Part shown: positions 7,701 to 14,975 of the stretch, one piece after another
Position numbering within the stretch: position 1 is the first letter of the stretch
How the letters are laid out: each line of letters starts with the position of its first letter
NCBI GenBank assembly: GCA_937896885.1
Contig: CALBNX010000061.1
Location: 1 to 23,134 of the forward strand
Direction of reading: 5' to 3'
Source of the DNA: an uncultured Clostridia bacterium
GTDB taxonomy: Bacteria > Bacillota > Clostridia > Oscillospirales > Acutalibacteraceae
Length of the DNA stretch: 23,134 bases
Program-made: the position numbers and the translations under genes
The notes under the pieces: generated by a model
The model's input: only the letters and a program-made list of their open reading frames with translations
Told to the model about the DNA's origin: nothing
Database searches by the model: none

Positions 7701-8350
7701 CAATCTATTCAAACGGTTCACACTTTGATGACGACGATGTTGTTGCTATCCGCGCACAGCTTCTTCCTCTTATGAATGAGCTTGATATTGACCTTGTATT
7801 CCAGGGCCACGACCACGTTTATATGCGTACTGATGTTATGAAGGACAACGCTATTGTTGAAACAGAAACAGGTACTGTTAAATATAATGGTCTTGAATAC
7901 ACAACAAAGATTAAGCCAGAAGGTACAATCTATTCAATCAATGGTACTATTGGTCCTAAACACTATGAACCAAAGGCAAGCGAAGAAACAAGTGAGCTTA
8001 TTCCAGATGGTGAAACAGTTCTCTTCCTTGAAGTTCCATCATACTCACACATTCAAATTGATGGTGGTAACCTTTACTTCGACACATACAGCGTTGAAGA
8101 TGGCAAAGAAACAAGAGTTGACCAGTTCGCAATTTCAAAGGTTATTACTCTTGAAGATGGCACAGTAATCGACGGTACAACAGGTACTGTCATTGACAAA
8201 CCAGGTAATAACATCATTGATGGCATCACAAACGGTTCAGCAGAAACAAGAAATATGCTTCTCTTGGCAACAGTTGCTGTTTGCGCACTCACAGTTGCAT
8301 ATTTCATTACAACTGCTACAATAGTTAAACGCCGTAGAGAAGATTTATAA
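4787..8350 (+). CDS. Surface-anchored protein with two calcineurin-like phosphoesterase domains
   Basis: A 1187-residue exported protein. Residues 1-31 are a signal peptide (KRK, hydrophobic core, VLAA). Domain 1 (about 36-350) is a metallophosphoesterase with SDLHYF (Asp43, His45), GDLTRN (about 103), GNHDIN (about 137), MIHTN and GHVHMQD (about 309). A helical region of unknown fold follows (about 390-660). Next is a fibronectin-III/purple-acid-phosphatase-like N-domain (about 690-805), then domain 2 with TDPQG (about 824), GDMVDNG (about 860), GNHEERG (about 893), ALHKAIYSNG and GHDHVYMRT (about 1007). Metal-binding motifs look complete in both. A C-terminal helix (about 1156-1180) is followed by KRRRED, which suggests membrane anchoring; no LPXTG is seen. 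ATG 4787 follows GGAGG; the in-frame TTG at 4781 is rejected. Substrates are probably phosphate esters or nucleotides outside the cell (inference). Confidence 0.93.
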   Translation: MKRKSILKKLLCVVLAVAVFAVSVPFTVLAANTDDVNFVILSDLHYFAESAMGNSAQDKAEFNEMMLMNNATSGIAPELADAALKNVEEMAKNGQIDFLLIPGDLTRNAEYSAHVELTAKLRAFEQNTGVPVYVINGNHDINNQRAAKYDGNNLITAKKNPALREELDTNPQEFEALYKEFGYSTEGGYYSRYKAQADNSEGSLSYAIDLPNDYRLIAIDSQLYSADVTDSGENEQETAGIVTEKHLAWIVDECEKATADGKTIIGMIHTNSIPHFETEVDLFDNFVLRDWEKFADAVADAGMHYTISGHVHMQDIASYVNDNGETLTDIVTTSVLSYPNQFRSVSLSAASNGDIACEYKSHDVDEFYPVVIDGVTQAKPFKNIAWAYNFGGDNIKNFVMNVLEYQLRYGFGKDVKDAGGLYNYVEQAIGVDTLIGDLVGSEIVGDISAGAIKLLLVALFNQVDNRYLSDPAKTLAILDPMLDKLLAIEVSDYPSTAFKDTLGFGSTGEKGTLGDLASSVLAYHYTNNEDPKNDKFLMSALERFDNNQNAEVILDTLLTVVLDDLLQGEILKNLKIDPISWGINGPMSELAQSAYDIIAGLVGAGDWTGFGIGDVISIVLITGVIGGDTLSGVVYSVLDEYLTQSQYEVIDGEFYRILKDLTHDENPSYMADFDGTFNYNGKVAVPLSQDNLRLPSHIAVTFGEDSATSVNISYVTKYSITDTDIQIVPFSENPDFSKGTTVKGVKVDTNCEIDAEREYSAIDLSFIGIIKHKFTVNRHTAEITGLEAGQKYYYRIGDADRGWWSDIGVINTADNGTAFSFLHVTDPQGVTEKQYKNNWAMALETAFDNHDINFLLATGDMVDNGNDFVEWKRMFNTASDSLMDTVLMAGTGNHEERGDNANIQNFVYSNLPEQDTTTGIYYSFDYNTAHIAVLNTNDLGDDNALSAEQIEWLKADMGASKKPWKFIALHKAIYSNGSHFDDDDVVAIRAQLLPLMNELDIDLVFQGHDHVYMRTDVMKDNAIVETETGTVKYNGLEYTTKIKPEGTIYSINGTIGPKHYEPKASEETSELIPDGETVLFLEVPSYSHIQIDGGNLYFDTYSVEDGKETRVDQFAISKVITLEDGTVIDGTTGTVIDKPGNNIIDGITNGSAETRNMLLLATVAVCALTVAYFITTATIVKRRREDL

Positions 8351-8361
8351 TTAAAACGATT

Positions 8362-8390
8362 AAAATCCCCACCTTAATGGTGGGGATTTT
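8362..8390. terminator. Bidirectional terminator between the phosphoesterase gene and clpC
   Basis: AAAATCCCCACC (8362-8373) and GGTGGGGATTTT (8379-8390) form a perfect 12-bp stem with a 5-base loop. T-runs on both strands let it serve both convergent genes. Confidence 0.95.
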
Positions 8391-8406
8391 TTATGCAGAA
8401 TGTTTT

Positions 8407-8422
8407 ACAAATTCAATTTTGT
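8407..8422. repeat. Short dispersed palindrome next to the clpC stop
   Basis: ACAAATTCAATTTTGT is an imperfect inverted repeat that differs by one base from the perfect form at 3833 and 12943, and equals the form at 110-125. Read on the minus strand it follows TGTTAG, as does the 12943 copy on the plus strand. It touches the clpC stop codon. Confidence 0.55.
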
Positions 8423-10846
8423 CTAACAGTTCTTAATTTTTAACCTATCTTCTGACATTGAGCAGATATAGGTTTTGCCTTTTTCAATAGATTTTTCAAG
8501 GATTTTTTCTGAAAGCACATCTTCAACATTGGTTTGAATTGCTCTTTTGAGTGGTCTTGCACCATAGATTTTGTCAAACCCTGCTTTGCTCACAAAATCC
8601 ACAACGCTATCATCAAAAGTCATATTGATTTCAAGTGCTTGCATTCTTTTTTCAAGAGTTGTGAGAAGATTTTTTGCAATCTGTCTGATTTCATCTTCTG
8701 TGAGTCGATTAAAGACGATTATATCGTCCACCCTGTTTAAAAACTCGGGACGGAATGTGTTTTTGAGTTCGCCCAAAACGGACTCTTTTATTTTTTCACT
8801 TGAAGAATTATCACTATTTGCCACAAAGCCGAATGACGCCTTTTCTTCGGTAATAAGCCTTGCGCCCACATTGGATGTCATTATGATTACACAGTTTTTG
8901 AAATCGACCTTGCGACCTTGTGAGTCGGTTAAAATACCGTCATCAAGAATTTGCAAAAGCATATTGAAAACATCGGGATGTGCTTTTTCAATTTCGTCAA
9001 AAAGGACTACTGAATATGGTTTTCGGCGAATTTTTTCTGTGAGCTGTCCACCCTCGTCAAAGCCAATATATCCTGGTGGTGAACCTATAAGCTTTGACAC
9101 GGTGTGCTTTTCCATAAACTCACTCATATCAAGTCTAATCATAGCGTTATCATCACCGAACATTGCCGATGCCAATGCTTTAGTAAGTTCAGTTTTACCA
9201 ACACCTGTTGGTCCACAGAAAATGAATGTGCCGATTGGTCGTTTTGGGTCTTTAAGTCCTGCTCGACCACGACGGATTGCTTTTGCAACTGCTTTGACCG
9301 CTACTTCTTGCCCCACAATTCTCTTATGCAACTCGTCTTCAAGCTTTAAAAGTCTTGCGCTTTCTTCTTCGGTCATTTGGGTAATTGGAATACCCGTCCA
9401 CCCTGACACGATTTCGGCTATTTCACTTTCGGTCACCTGCAAATCACGGTTTGAGCCGTCTGCTTGCCATTTTGCTTTTTCAGTATTATATTTCTGCACT
9501 AGTTCTTTTTCTTCGTCACGAAGCTTTGCCGCAGATTCAAAATCTTGCCTACCCACAGCCATTTCTTTCTCTGCTTCAATTTGTTGAAGTCGTGATTCCA
9601 TCTCTTTTATTTCGGGTGGGGCTGTAAATGTTGTAAGGCGCACCTTTGATGAGGCTTCGTCGATTAAGTCGATTGCTTTGTCTGGCAAAAATCTGTCACC
9701 GATATAACGGACAGACAAATTTACGGCGCTTTTTATTGCCTCGTCAGTAATTTTAACTTTATGGTGTGCCTCATATTTATCACGGATACCTTTGAGAATT
9801 TCAATAGTATCTTCAACACTTGGTTCGCCCACAGTCACAGGTTGAAAACGGCGTTCAAGTGCTGCATCTTTTTCAATATTTTTACGATATTCGTCAATGG
9901 TTGTTGCACCGATTACCTGCAACTCGCCACGGGCAAGTGATGGCTTTAAAATATTGGCTGCATCAACTGCACCTTCAGCACTACCCGCACCCATAAGAGT
10001 ATGCACTTCGTCAATAAAGAGAATAATATCTTTTGCTTCTCTCACTTCATCGATAATTTTCTTTATTCTGTCTTCAAAGTCACCACGATATTTTGTGCCT
10101 GCAACCATACCTGTTAAATCAAGAGAGAAAATTCTTTTATCATTTAATATTTCAGGCACTTGACCTTTTGCGATTTTAAGGGCAAGACCTTCAGCTATTG
10201 CGGTTTTGCCCACACCTGGCTCACCGATTAAGCATGGATTATTCTTTGTGCGACGGCAAAGAATTTGAATAACTCTCTGAATTTCATTTTCTCTGCCTAT
10301 AACTGGGTCTATTTTGTTTTCTTTGGCAAGGGTGGTCAAATCCCTTGAGAATTTTGAAAGGGTTGATTTATCGTCTTTTTGTGAGTTTGTCTGCTTTGGT
10401 TGTTTGTTGTTACCCACTATATTGCCAAGCTCTTTCAATATGCTTTGCGGACTTGCCCCTGCACGATTAAGCAAATCACAAGCATAGCCATTACCCTCTC
10501 TACACATTGAAAAGAGAATGTGCTCTGTACCCGCAAGACTTTGTTTCATTGCATTACTGAGCATTATTGCACCTTCAACAATATGCTTGCTTCTTGGGGT
10601 AAAATCTGTTGGTGCTAATTCTGTTGGCAACCCTGCGCCAACGCCTTGCTTTATCATTTCATATATTTTTCGGTATGTGACACCCTTTGTGGTGAGCAAT
10701 TTCCCCGCTACGCTATCCGTACTTTCTAGAAGACCTAATAAAATATGCTCACTACCGATATAGGTATGCCCCAAATCTTCGGCTACTGTCACTGCTTTAT
10801 TAAGTGCCATATTTGCTTTTTCTGTAAAACCTGTAAAATTGTACAT
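8423..10846 (-). CDS. clpC: ATP-dependent Clp protease ATPase subunit ClpC
   Basis: Hsp100 unfoldase that feeds proteins, including phospho-arginine-tagged ones, to ClpP. The 807-residue protein has two Clp-N repeats (about 1-145), AAA1 with Walker A GEPGVGKT (208-215) and Walker B ILFIDE (275-280), a coiled-coil/UVR middle domain (about 410-460, with EKEMAVGRQDFESAAKLRDE), then AAA2 with Walker A GPTGVGKT (554-561), Walker B VLFDEIEKAHPD and a GFV loop of the type that docks on ClpP. ATG 10846 is chosen because GAGGTG lies 6 bases upstream; the in-frame GTG at 10855 is part of that site. It is the last gene of the ctsR-mcsA-mcsB-clpC operon and ends at a bidirectional terminator. A hairpin at 10883-10911 separates it from mcsB. 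Confidence 0.98.
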   Translation of the reverse strand: MYNFTGFTEKANMALNKAVTVAEDLGHTYIGSEHILLGLLESTDSVAGKLLTTKGVTYRKIYEMIKQGVGAGLPTELAPTDFTPRSKHIVEGAIMLSNAMKQSLAGTEHILFSMCREGNGYACDLLNRAGASPQSILKELGNIVGNNKQPKQTNSQKDDKSTLSKFSRDLTTLAKENKIDPVIGRENEIQRVIQILCRRTKNNPCLIGEPGVGKTAIAEGLALKIAKGQVPEILNDKRIFSLDLTGMVAGTKYRGDFEDRIKKIIDEVREAKDIILFIDEVHTLMGAGSAEGAVDAANILKPSLARGELQVIGATTIDEYRKNIEKDAALERRFQPVTVGEPSVEDTIEILKGIRDKYEAHHKVKITDEAIKSAVNLSVRYIGDRFLPDKAIDLIDEASSKVRLTTFTAPPEIKEMESRLQQIEAEKEMAVGRQDFESAAKLRDEEKELVQKYNTEKAKWQADGSNRDLQVTESEIAEIVSGWTGIPITQMTEEESARLLKLEDELHKRIVGQEVAVKAVAKAIRRGRAGLKDPKRPIGTFIFCGPTGVGKTELTKALASAMFGDDNAMIRLDMSEFMEKHTVSKLIGSPPGYIGFDEGGQLTEKIRRKPYSVVLFDEIEKAHPDVFNMLLQILDDGILTDSQGRKVDFKNCVIIMTSNVGARLITEEKASFGFVANSDNSSSEKIKESVLGELKNTFRPEFLNRVDDIIVFNRLTEDEIRQIAKNLLTTLEKRMQALEINMTFDDSVVDFVSKAGFDKIYGARPLKRAIQTNVEDVLSEKILEKSIEKGKTYICSMSEDRLKIKNC

Positions 10847-10879
10847 TTCGTTCACCTCATCATCATTCTTAGAGATTAA

Positions 10880-10911
10880 AACAGCGAGAGAATAATATTT
10901 ATTCCCCCGCT
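10880..10911 (-). terminator. Hairpin between mcsB and clpC, possible attenuator
   Basis: On the minus strand AGCGGGGGA (10911-10903) pairs with TCTCTCGCT (10891-10883) over 9 bp with two G-T pairs, followed by GTTTTAA. It lies 7 bases after the mcsB stop. The T-run is short, so partial termination or an RNA stability element is more likely than a full stop. Confidence 0.4.
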
Positions 10912-10917
10912 AAATTT

Positions 10918-11925
10918 TTAGTTTAATTTGCTTCTCACTTCACTTGCTCTTACTGCATCTCTTTCTTGTGTTGGCAACTTCTGCCCTGCTCGTGCATTAA
11001 TTGTTGCAGGTTGCATTGATACCATCAACTCGTTAACTGTTTCAATTGGAATATTTATTTTGCCTGTTACTGAGCCAAGTCGCACAAATGAGAGATTTTC
11101 CATAAGCTCTTTTGTTGAGAGAAGACGAGCCCATTTGAGAAGTCCATATGCTCTGAAAATTCGGTCTTCTGTGCTCACATCTTTAAGCATTTCTTCTCTT
11201 GCTGTTCTCTCTTGAGCACAGAGTTGCAATGTGATTGCTTTAAGGTTTTTAATTGCAAACTCTTCTGAAATTCCAAGGGTTATCTGGTTGCTTAACTGAT
11301 ACATATCACCCACAGCATTTGTACCTTCACCAAATGCACCACGGAATGTAAGTCCTAACTTTGAAACGGTGTTAATGAGTTTATGGATTTGTCCGCTGAG
11401 AGTTAATGCTGGAAGATGAAGCATCACAGATGCTCTCATACCCGTGCCAAGATTTGTTGGGCATTGAGTTAAGAAACCTATTCTCTCATCAAATGCGAAA
11501 TTGAATTTTGAACCTAATACATCATCAATTTCATTTGCTACGCTATAAGCTTCATCAAGAGCAAAGCCTGATTTCATAACTTGAAGACGAATATGGTCTT
11601 CTTCGTTGAGCATTATGCTGATATCTTCTTCGGGGGAAAGCATCAGCGCTCTGCCGTCTAAATCAGACGCAAATTCAGGGCTTATTATATGACGCTCTGC
11701 CATAGATGCTGCTTCAAATCTTGCAAGAGTGCGCATTTCGAGAAAACGGAGATTATATTTATTATCGCTCTCTAACGCCTCTTTTATTACATTATTCAGT
11801 TCCATACGGCTTTTAGTATTTAATTTGTTAGGAAACGGATATTCTGTAATATTTCTTGCAAGTCTTATTCTTGTACTTACAACAATATCACTTTGCTCGC
11901 CTGCGCCGATATACCATTTACTCAT
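10918..11925 (-). CDS. mcsB: Protein-arginine kinase McsB
   Basis: Phosphorylates arginine residues of CtsR and of damaged proteins, marking them for ClpC-ClpP. The 335-residue protein has the phosphagen-kinase fold: STRIRLARN near the N-terminus (nucleotide phosphate binding), NEEDHIR at about 107-113 with the catalytic acidic residues, CPTNLGTG at 155-162, and RGAFGEGT. The C-terminal RDAVRA (about 322-327) matches the RDxxRA allosteric phospho-arginine pocket of McsB, so the protein looks active. ATG 11925 is used, 8 bases after GAGGG; the in-frame GTG at 11934 lies within that site. It overlaps the end of mcsA (ATGAGTAA), suggesting translational coupling. It is a little shorter than most McsB proteins. 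Confidence 0.97.
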   Translation of the reverse strand: MSKWYIGAGEQSDIVVSTRIRLARNITEYPFPNKLNTKSRMELNNVIKEALESDNKYNLRFLEMRTLARFEAASMAERHIISPEFASDLDGRALMLSPEEDISIMLNEEDHIRLQVMKSGFALDEAYSVANEIDDVLGSKFNFAFDERIGFLTQCPTNLGTGMRASVMLHLPALTLSGQIHKLINTVSKLGLTFRGAFGEGTNAVGDMYQLSNQITLGISEEFAIKNLKAITLQLCAQERTAREEMLKDVSTEDRIFRAYGLLKWARLLSTKELMENLSFVRLGSVTGKINIPIETVNELMVSMQPATINARAGQKLPTQERDAVRASEVRSKLN

Positions 11926-12430
11926 TATTGCCACCCTCTTTCATTCTGTTGATTTCATCACGAAGCTCTGCTGCTTTTTCAAATTCTTGATTTTCAATTG
12001 CTTTTTTGAGTTCTTCTTCAAGAATTGAGAGTTTATCAACCTTTGGCATTTCTGCACTTGCATTACGGATAAGTGGCACTTTGCCTTCGTGGCGGGTTTT
12101 TCCGTGAATTCTCTGTAATGACGGTAAAAGTTTATCATAGAAAGTTGTGTAACAATCTGCACAACCCAATTTTCCGTTATTCACAATATCGTTAAATGTA
12201 TTGCCACATTTTTCACAGCGTACCGTTCTTGAGCTTAACGCACTCACAGCGGGTTCACCGAAGAATGAGCCTAAAAGGTCTGAAAAAGTATTTCCAAATC
12301 CGCCGAAAACATCGTTATAACCCAACGCGTGTGCACAATCAGAGCAAAGGTGTGCTTCGGCTGATTCACCATTTATAATTCTTTTCACATGAGTTGTCGC
12401 TTCGTATTTACCACAATTCTGACATAACAT
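11918..12430 (-). CDS. mcsA: McsB activator, zinc-finger UVR protein McsA
   Basis: Adaptor that binds zinc and activates the McsB kinase, and links substrates to ClpC. The 170-residue protein has two four-cysteine zinc sites: Cys3, 6, 29, 32 and Cys72, 75, 90, 93. A C-terminal UVR motif (about 135-165) has the pattern LKKAIENQEFEKAAELRDEI, the same type as in the ClpC middle domain. All eight cysteines are present. ATG 12430 follows AAGGAGG. It lies 22 bases after ctsR and its last 8 bases overlap mcsB. Confidence 0.96.
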   Translation of the reverse strand: MLCQNCGKYEATTHVKRIINGESAEAHLCSDCAHALGYNDVFGGFGNTFSDLLGSFFGEPAVSALSSRTVRCEKCGNTFNDIVNNGKLGCADCYTTFYDKLLPSLQRIHGKTRHEGKVPLIRNASAEMPKVDKLSILEEELKKAIENQEFEKAAELRDEINRMKEGGNNE

Positions 12431-12452
12431 AATAAATTCCTCCTTATTTCAA

Positions 12453-12899
12453 TTACAATATATTAAGTATCATTTGTTTAAAAACTGACGCTCGGATAAT
12501 ATCACCATATTCTCGTGGTATATCTCTATATGCATTGCCTGTTAATGCTGATAAAAATATTTTGACCGTTTTTTCGTCTATAATATCATTTTCATATAAG
12601 TTTTTTAAATGAGCACGGCAGACATTTTCGCTGAGCATATTGCCTATTGAATTGATTATGTGCATTTTTATTGAGTTTCTGTCAATGCTTGCTCTGGTTA
12701 TTTTGATATATCCCCCACCGCCACGACGACTTTCAACAATATAGCCGTGTTCAGGTGTGAATCGGGATGAGATTACATAATTTATCTGACTTGGTACACA
12801 ACCGATTTTCTGCGCCAGCTCGTTACGCTGAATTTCGGTGTAGCCATCATTCTCTATCATTTCTTGAATCATTGTTGCTATGATGTTACTGATATTCAT
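12453..12899 (-). CDS. ctsR: Class III stress-gene repressor CtsR
   Basis: Heat-labile repressor of clp genes that binds direct repeats of RGTCAAA. The 148-residue protein has an N-terminal winged helix (about 1-72) and a C-terminal helical dimerisation domain. The Gly-rich wing is RRGGGGYI at 58-65; the Arg before the glycines is the heat-sensing, McsB-phosphorylated type in Bacillus homologues. ATG 12899 follows AGGAGTG. It heads the ctsR-mcsA-mcsB-clpC operon. Two CtsR boxes flank the promoter just upstream, so it represses its own operon. Confidence 0.97.
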   Translation of the reverse strand: MNISNIIATMIQEMIENDGYTEIQRNELAQKIGCVPSQINYVISSRFTPEHGYIVESRRGGGGYIKITRASIDRNSIKMHIINSIGNMLSENVCRAHLKNLYENDIIDEKTVKIFLSALTGNAYRDIPREYGDIIRASVFKQMILNIL

Positions 12900-12942
12900 A
12901 AATTCACTCCTTTGTAAAGTGGATATAGATTTTGTTTGTTAG

Positions 12943-12958
12943 ACAAATTCAAATTTGT
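12943..12958. repeat. Short palindrome in the ctsR leader
   Basis: ACAAATT-CA-AATTTGT is a perfect 7-bp inverted repeat. The same 16 bases end the MITE at 3833-3848, with variants at 110-125 and 8407-8422. It lies in the 5' leader of ctsR, between the first operator and the ribosome site. Confidence 0.55.
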
Positions 12959-12971
12959 TTAGCCATTAATC

Positions 12972-12994
12972 TTTGACTTTGACTTTCTTTGACC
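12972..12994 (-). promoter_or_regulatory. CtsR operator 1 (downstream of the promoter)
   Basis: On the minus strand GGTCAAA-GAA-AGTCAAA (12994-12978) matches the CtsR consensus RGTCAAA-NAN-RGTCAAA in both half-sites. A third half-site GTCAAA (12977-12972) follows directly. The box lies just after the -10, over the expected start of transcription, so binding would block RNA polymerase. Confidence 0.92.
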
Positions 12995-13006
12995 TTTCTA
13001 ATTACT

Positions 13007-13034
13007 ATTATAACAACGATTTTTCAATTGTCAA
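13007..13034 (-). promoter_or_regulatory. Promoter of the ctsR operon
   Basis: Minus strand TTGACA (13034-13029), 16-base spacer, TATAAT (13012-13007). Both hexamers are exact consensus. It lies between two CtsR boxes. Confidence 0.9.
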
Positions 13035-13041
13035 TAGTAAA

Positions 13042-13058
13042 AGTCAAAAAAGGTCAAA
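13042..13058 (+). promoter_or_regulatory. CtsR operator 2 (upstream of the promoter, opposite orientation)
   Basis: AGTCAAA-AAA-GGTCAAA on the plus strand is an exact match to RGTCAAA-NAN-RGTCAAA. It ends 8 bases from the -35 hexamer of the ctsR promoter and points the other way from operator 1. Confidence 0.88.
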
Positions 13059-13075
13059 CTTTTTTCCAATTGGAT

Positions 13076-13107
13076 ATAAAAAAACTACCTGAAAAATCAG
13101 GTAGTTT
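13076..13107 (-). terminator. Intrinsic terminator of the 13114-13941 gene
   Basis: Minus strand AAACTACCTGA / TCAGGTAGTTT (11-bp perfect stem, 4-base loop, 13082-13107) followed by seven T. Confidence 0.93.
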
Positions 13108-13113
13108 CAAAAA

Positions 13114-13941
13114 CTATTTAACTATGAGGTTCTTATTTACATAATCAACAAAGTCAAAATCTTTGTTTGCATTGTAGTTTGCATCGTCAGATAAGGTTAA
13201 TTGGAAACTATATTTCTTGTTGTTAGCTAACTCAAAATAAATTGTTTCACTGTAATTTACAATTCCGCCGTTTTTGTTTTTAACCATTTCTGTATAATAT
13301 ACTGCTTTGATTTTCTTGTCTGTAATTGTGATTTCTTTTTCAGAATAATCTATTGTAAAACCATTTTTCTTCTGAGCTTCATATTTCTTCTGGCGTTTTT
13401 CATTAAGTTGTTTGAGATATTCATCAAGTGTTAACACCTTATCAGATGTATCAGGAAGAGCAGAACATTTCATAAATGTGCCACCAACACTTGCATCTAA
13501 CTTTCTGATATATCCGCTACCAAAAGCTTCCCAACCATCAATAACATTGATTGTGTAATCAGTAGCATAGATTGTGTCTTTGACTACATATTTGTCGTCA
13601 ATCTGTTCCCAATGAGTCTGTGGCTCACCTTTTTCGTCTTTGATGATTTCGCCATTTTTATCTCTTTCAACAACATTGATTTGGTTTTTATCGTTGATTA
13701 CTGCCTTGCCATCTTCACCAAGCACAACTAAATAGCTCTTATCATCAATTCCCTGAACCTCATATTTTGTTGGGTCATATTTCGGTGCTTTTGTCGTGCT
13801 TTCTGTTGTTGAATTGCTTGGGTCTTCATTTGGTTCTTTACTGAATACACCTGTGATTGCGAGAATTGCAACAACCAAAGCCACTGCAACAACTGCACAG
13901 ATAACGCCAATTATAATTTTCTTTGACTTTTTGTTTTCCAT
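13114..13941 (-). CDS. Membrane-anchored extracytoplasmic protein, unknown function
   Basis: A 275-residue protein that I do not recognise. It has a Lys-rich N-terminus (ENKKSKK), one strongly hydrophobic helix at about 8-32, a Ser/Thr/Pro linker (PSNSTTESTTKAPKYDP, about 41-57), then a mixed alpha/beta domain rich in Asp and Lys. No Cys follows the helix, so it is an N-terminally anchored protein or a secreted one, not a lipoprotein. There is no catalytic motif. ATG 13941 follows AAGGAA. The gap to dnaC upstream is 18 bases, so it may be read through from the dnaD-dnaC transcript. It has its own terminator, so ctsR is separate. Confidence 0.85.
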   Translation of the reverse strand: MENKKSKKIIIGVICAVVAVALVVAILAITGVFSKEPNEDPSNSTTESTTKAPKYDPTKYEVQGIDDKSYLVVLGEDGKAVINDKNQINVVERDKNGEIIKDEKGEPQTHWEQIDDKYVVKDTIYATDYTINVIDGWEAFGSGYIRKLDASVGGTFMKCSALPDTSDKVLTLDEYLKQLNEKRQKKYEAQKKNGFTIDYSEKEITITDKKIKAVYYTEMVKNKNGGIVNYSETIYFELANNKKYSFQLTLSDDANYNANKDFDFVDYVNKNLIVK

Positions 13942-13959
13942 TGATATTTCCTTCTTTCT

Positions 13960-14973
13960 TTATTCTTCATTTATGAGTTGTCGGATATCTTTACCTATAA
14001 ATTTAACTGTTGCATAAGTTCCAATAATTCGTGATGCTATGCTTTCAGGGTATCTTGATTTAAGTTCTTCTAAATCAAGGTTTGAACTGATAATTGTGGG
14101 AATACCACGGGCAACTCGGCTATTGATTACATTATAGAGTGCTGAAACTGTATAAGCAGTTGAGAATTCTGCGCCTAAGTCATCGAGAATTAACAAATCT
14201 GCGTCTATTAACAAATCTTCAGTATCTATTGGGGTTTCTGTTCTACCAAATTTCTCTTTTTCCATTTTATTAAGAAAATTGATTACTGAACCATAAAGCA
14301 CATTGTAGCCCTTTTTGATAGCCTCATTTGCGATGGCAAGAGAGAGATGGGTTTTGCCAAGCCCTGTTCTGCCATAGAAATAGAGTGATGTTGAATCTGT
14401 GTCGAAATTCTCTGCATATTTTTTGCAGGAATTGAAAACATCTGACATTGCGTTATATGGTGAGTCGCCATTTATCTTTGTCTTTGGATAATAATCAAGA
14501 CTAAACTCATCAAAGCTTGAAAGTTCTAAAGGTGTTGAACGAGTAAGTTCATCCACGGCATATCTCTTTAATATATCCATATAGCATTCGCAATATTTTG
14601 AGCCATAAGACACTTTTCGTTCTTCGTCATAATCTTCAATTACGCCTGTATCCTGACATTTTGAGCATGTGTATTTAACATCAAAATAATCTTGGGGAAG
14701 TTTAAGTGCTTTTAAAAGATTTGCTCTTTCGTTTTTTAAATCTTCGTTCTTTTTACGGATTGAAGCCAGTTTTTCGGTTGTATTATCTTTGCCACCTGCA
14801 TAAATCGACAAGATTTCAAAACCTGTTTTTGAAAGTTCAGTTTCTATCATTTGAAACTCAGGGTATTTTTCTGACATTTCTTGTTTTCGTTGTGCAGCAT
14901 CATTTTCCGCATTGGTTTTTCTTCTTTTGAGTTCTGCTTTTGCTTTTTCGTGAAGTTCTCTTGAATATGCCAA
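13960..14973 (-). CDS. dnaC: DnaC/DnaI-type helicase-loader ATPase
   Basis: AAA+ ATPase (337 residues) that loads the replicative helicase during initiation or restart. Residues 1-95 are charged and likely coiled-coil. Cys103, 106, 128 and 130 (CSKCQDTG...YCEC) match a zinc-binding site of DnaI-like loaders. The ATPase has Walker A GRTGLGKTH (201-209), Walker B LLILDDLGAE, sensor SSNLD and the Arg-containing SRI. It reads like a chromosomal loader, although IstB-type proteins are related. The start is a TTG at 14973, 7 bases after GGGGG, which lies in the end of dnaD; an ATG is not available nearby. The gap to dnaD is 2 bases, so the two are translationally linked. The symbol dnaI would also be reasonable. 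Confidence 0.93.
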   Translation of the reverse strand: MAYSRELHEKAKAELKRRKTNAENDAAQRKQEMSEKYPEFQMIETELSKTGFEILSIYAGGKDNTTEKLASIRKKNEDLKNERANLLKALKLPQDYFDVKYTCSKCQDTGVIEDYDEERKVSYGSKYCECYMDILKRYAVDELTRSTPLELSSFDEFSLDYYPKTKINGDSPYNAMSDVFNSCKKYAENFDTDSTSLYFYGRTGLGKTHLSLAIANEAIKKGYNVLYGSVINFLNKMEKEKFGRTETPIDTEDLLIDADLLILDDLGAEFSTAYTVSALYNVINSRVARGIPTIISSNLDLEELKSRYPESIASRIIGTYATVKFIGKDIRQLINEE

Positions 14974-14975
14974 AT

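Noticed and set aside
8571..9587. 338-codon open frame opposite clpC
   Set aside because: It lies fully inside the well-supported clpC gene on the other strand, is Ser-rich as expected from mirrored codon bias, and has no ribosome site or homology pattern.
12900..13113. CIRCE (HrcA) operator or SigB promoter at the clp operon
   Set aside because: No TTAGCACTC inverted repeat and no SigB-like promoter seen; the exact CtsR boxes explain control.
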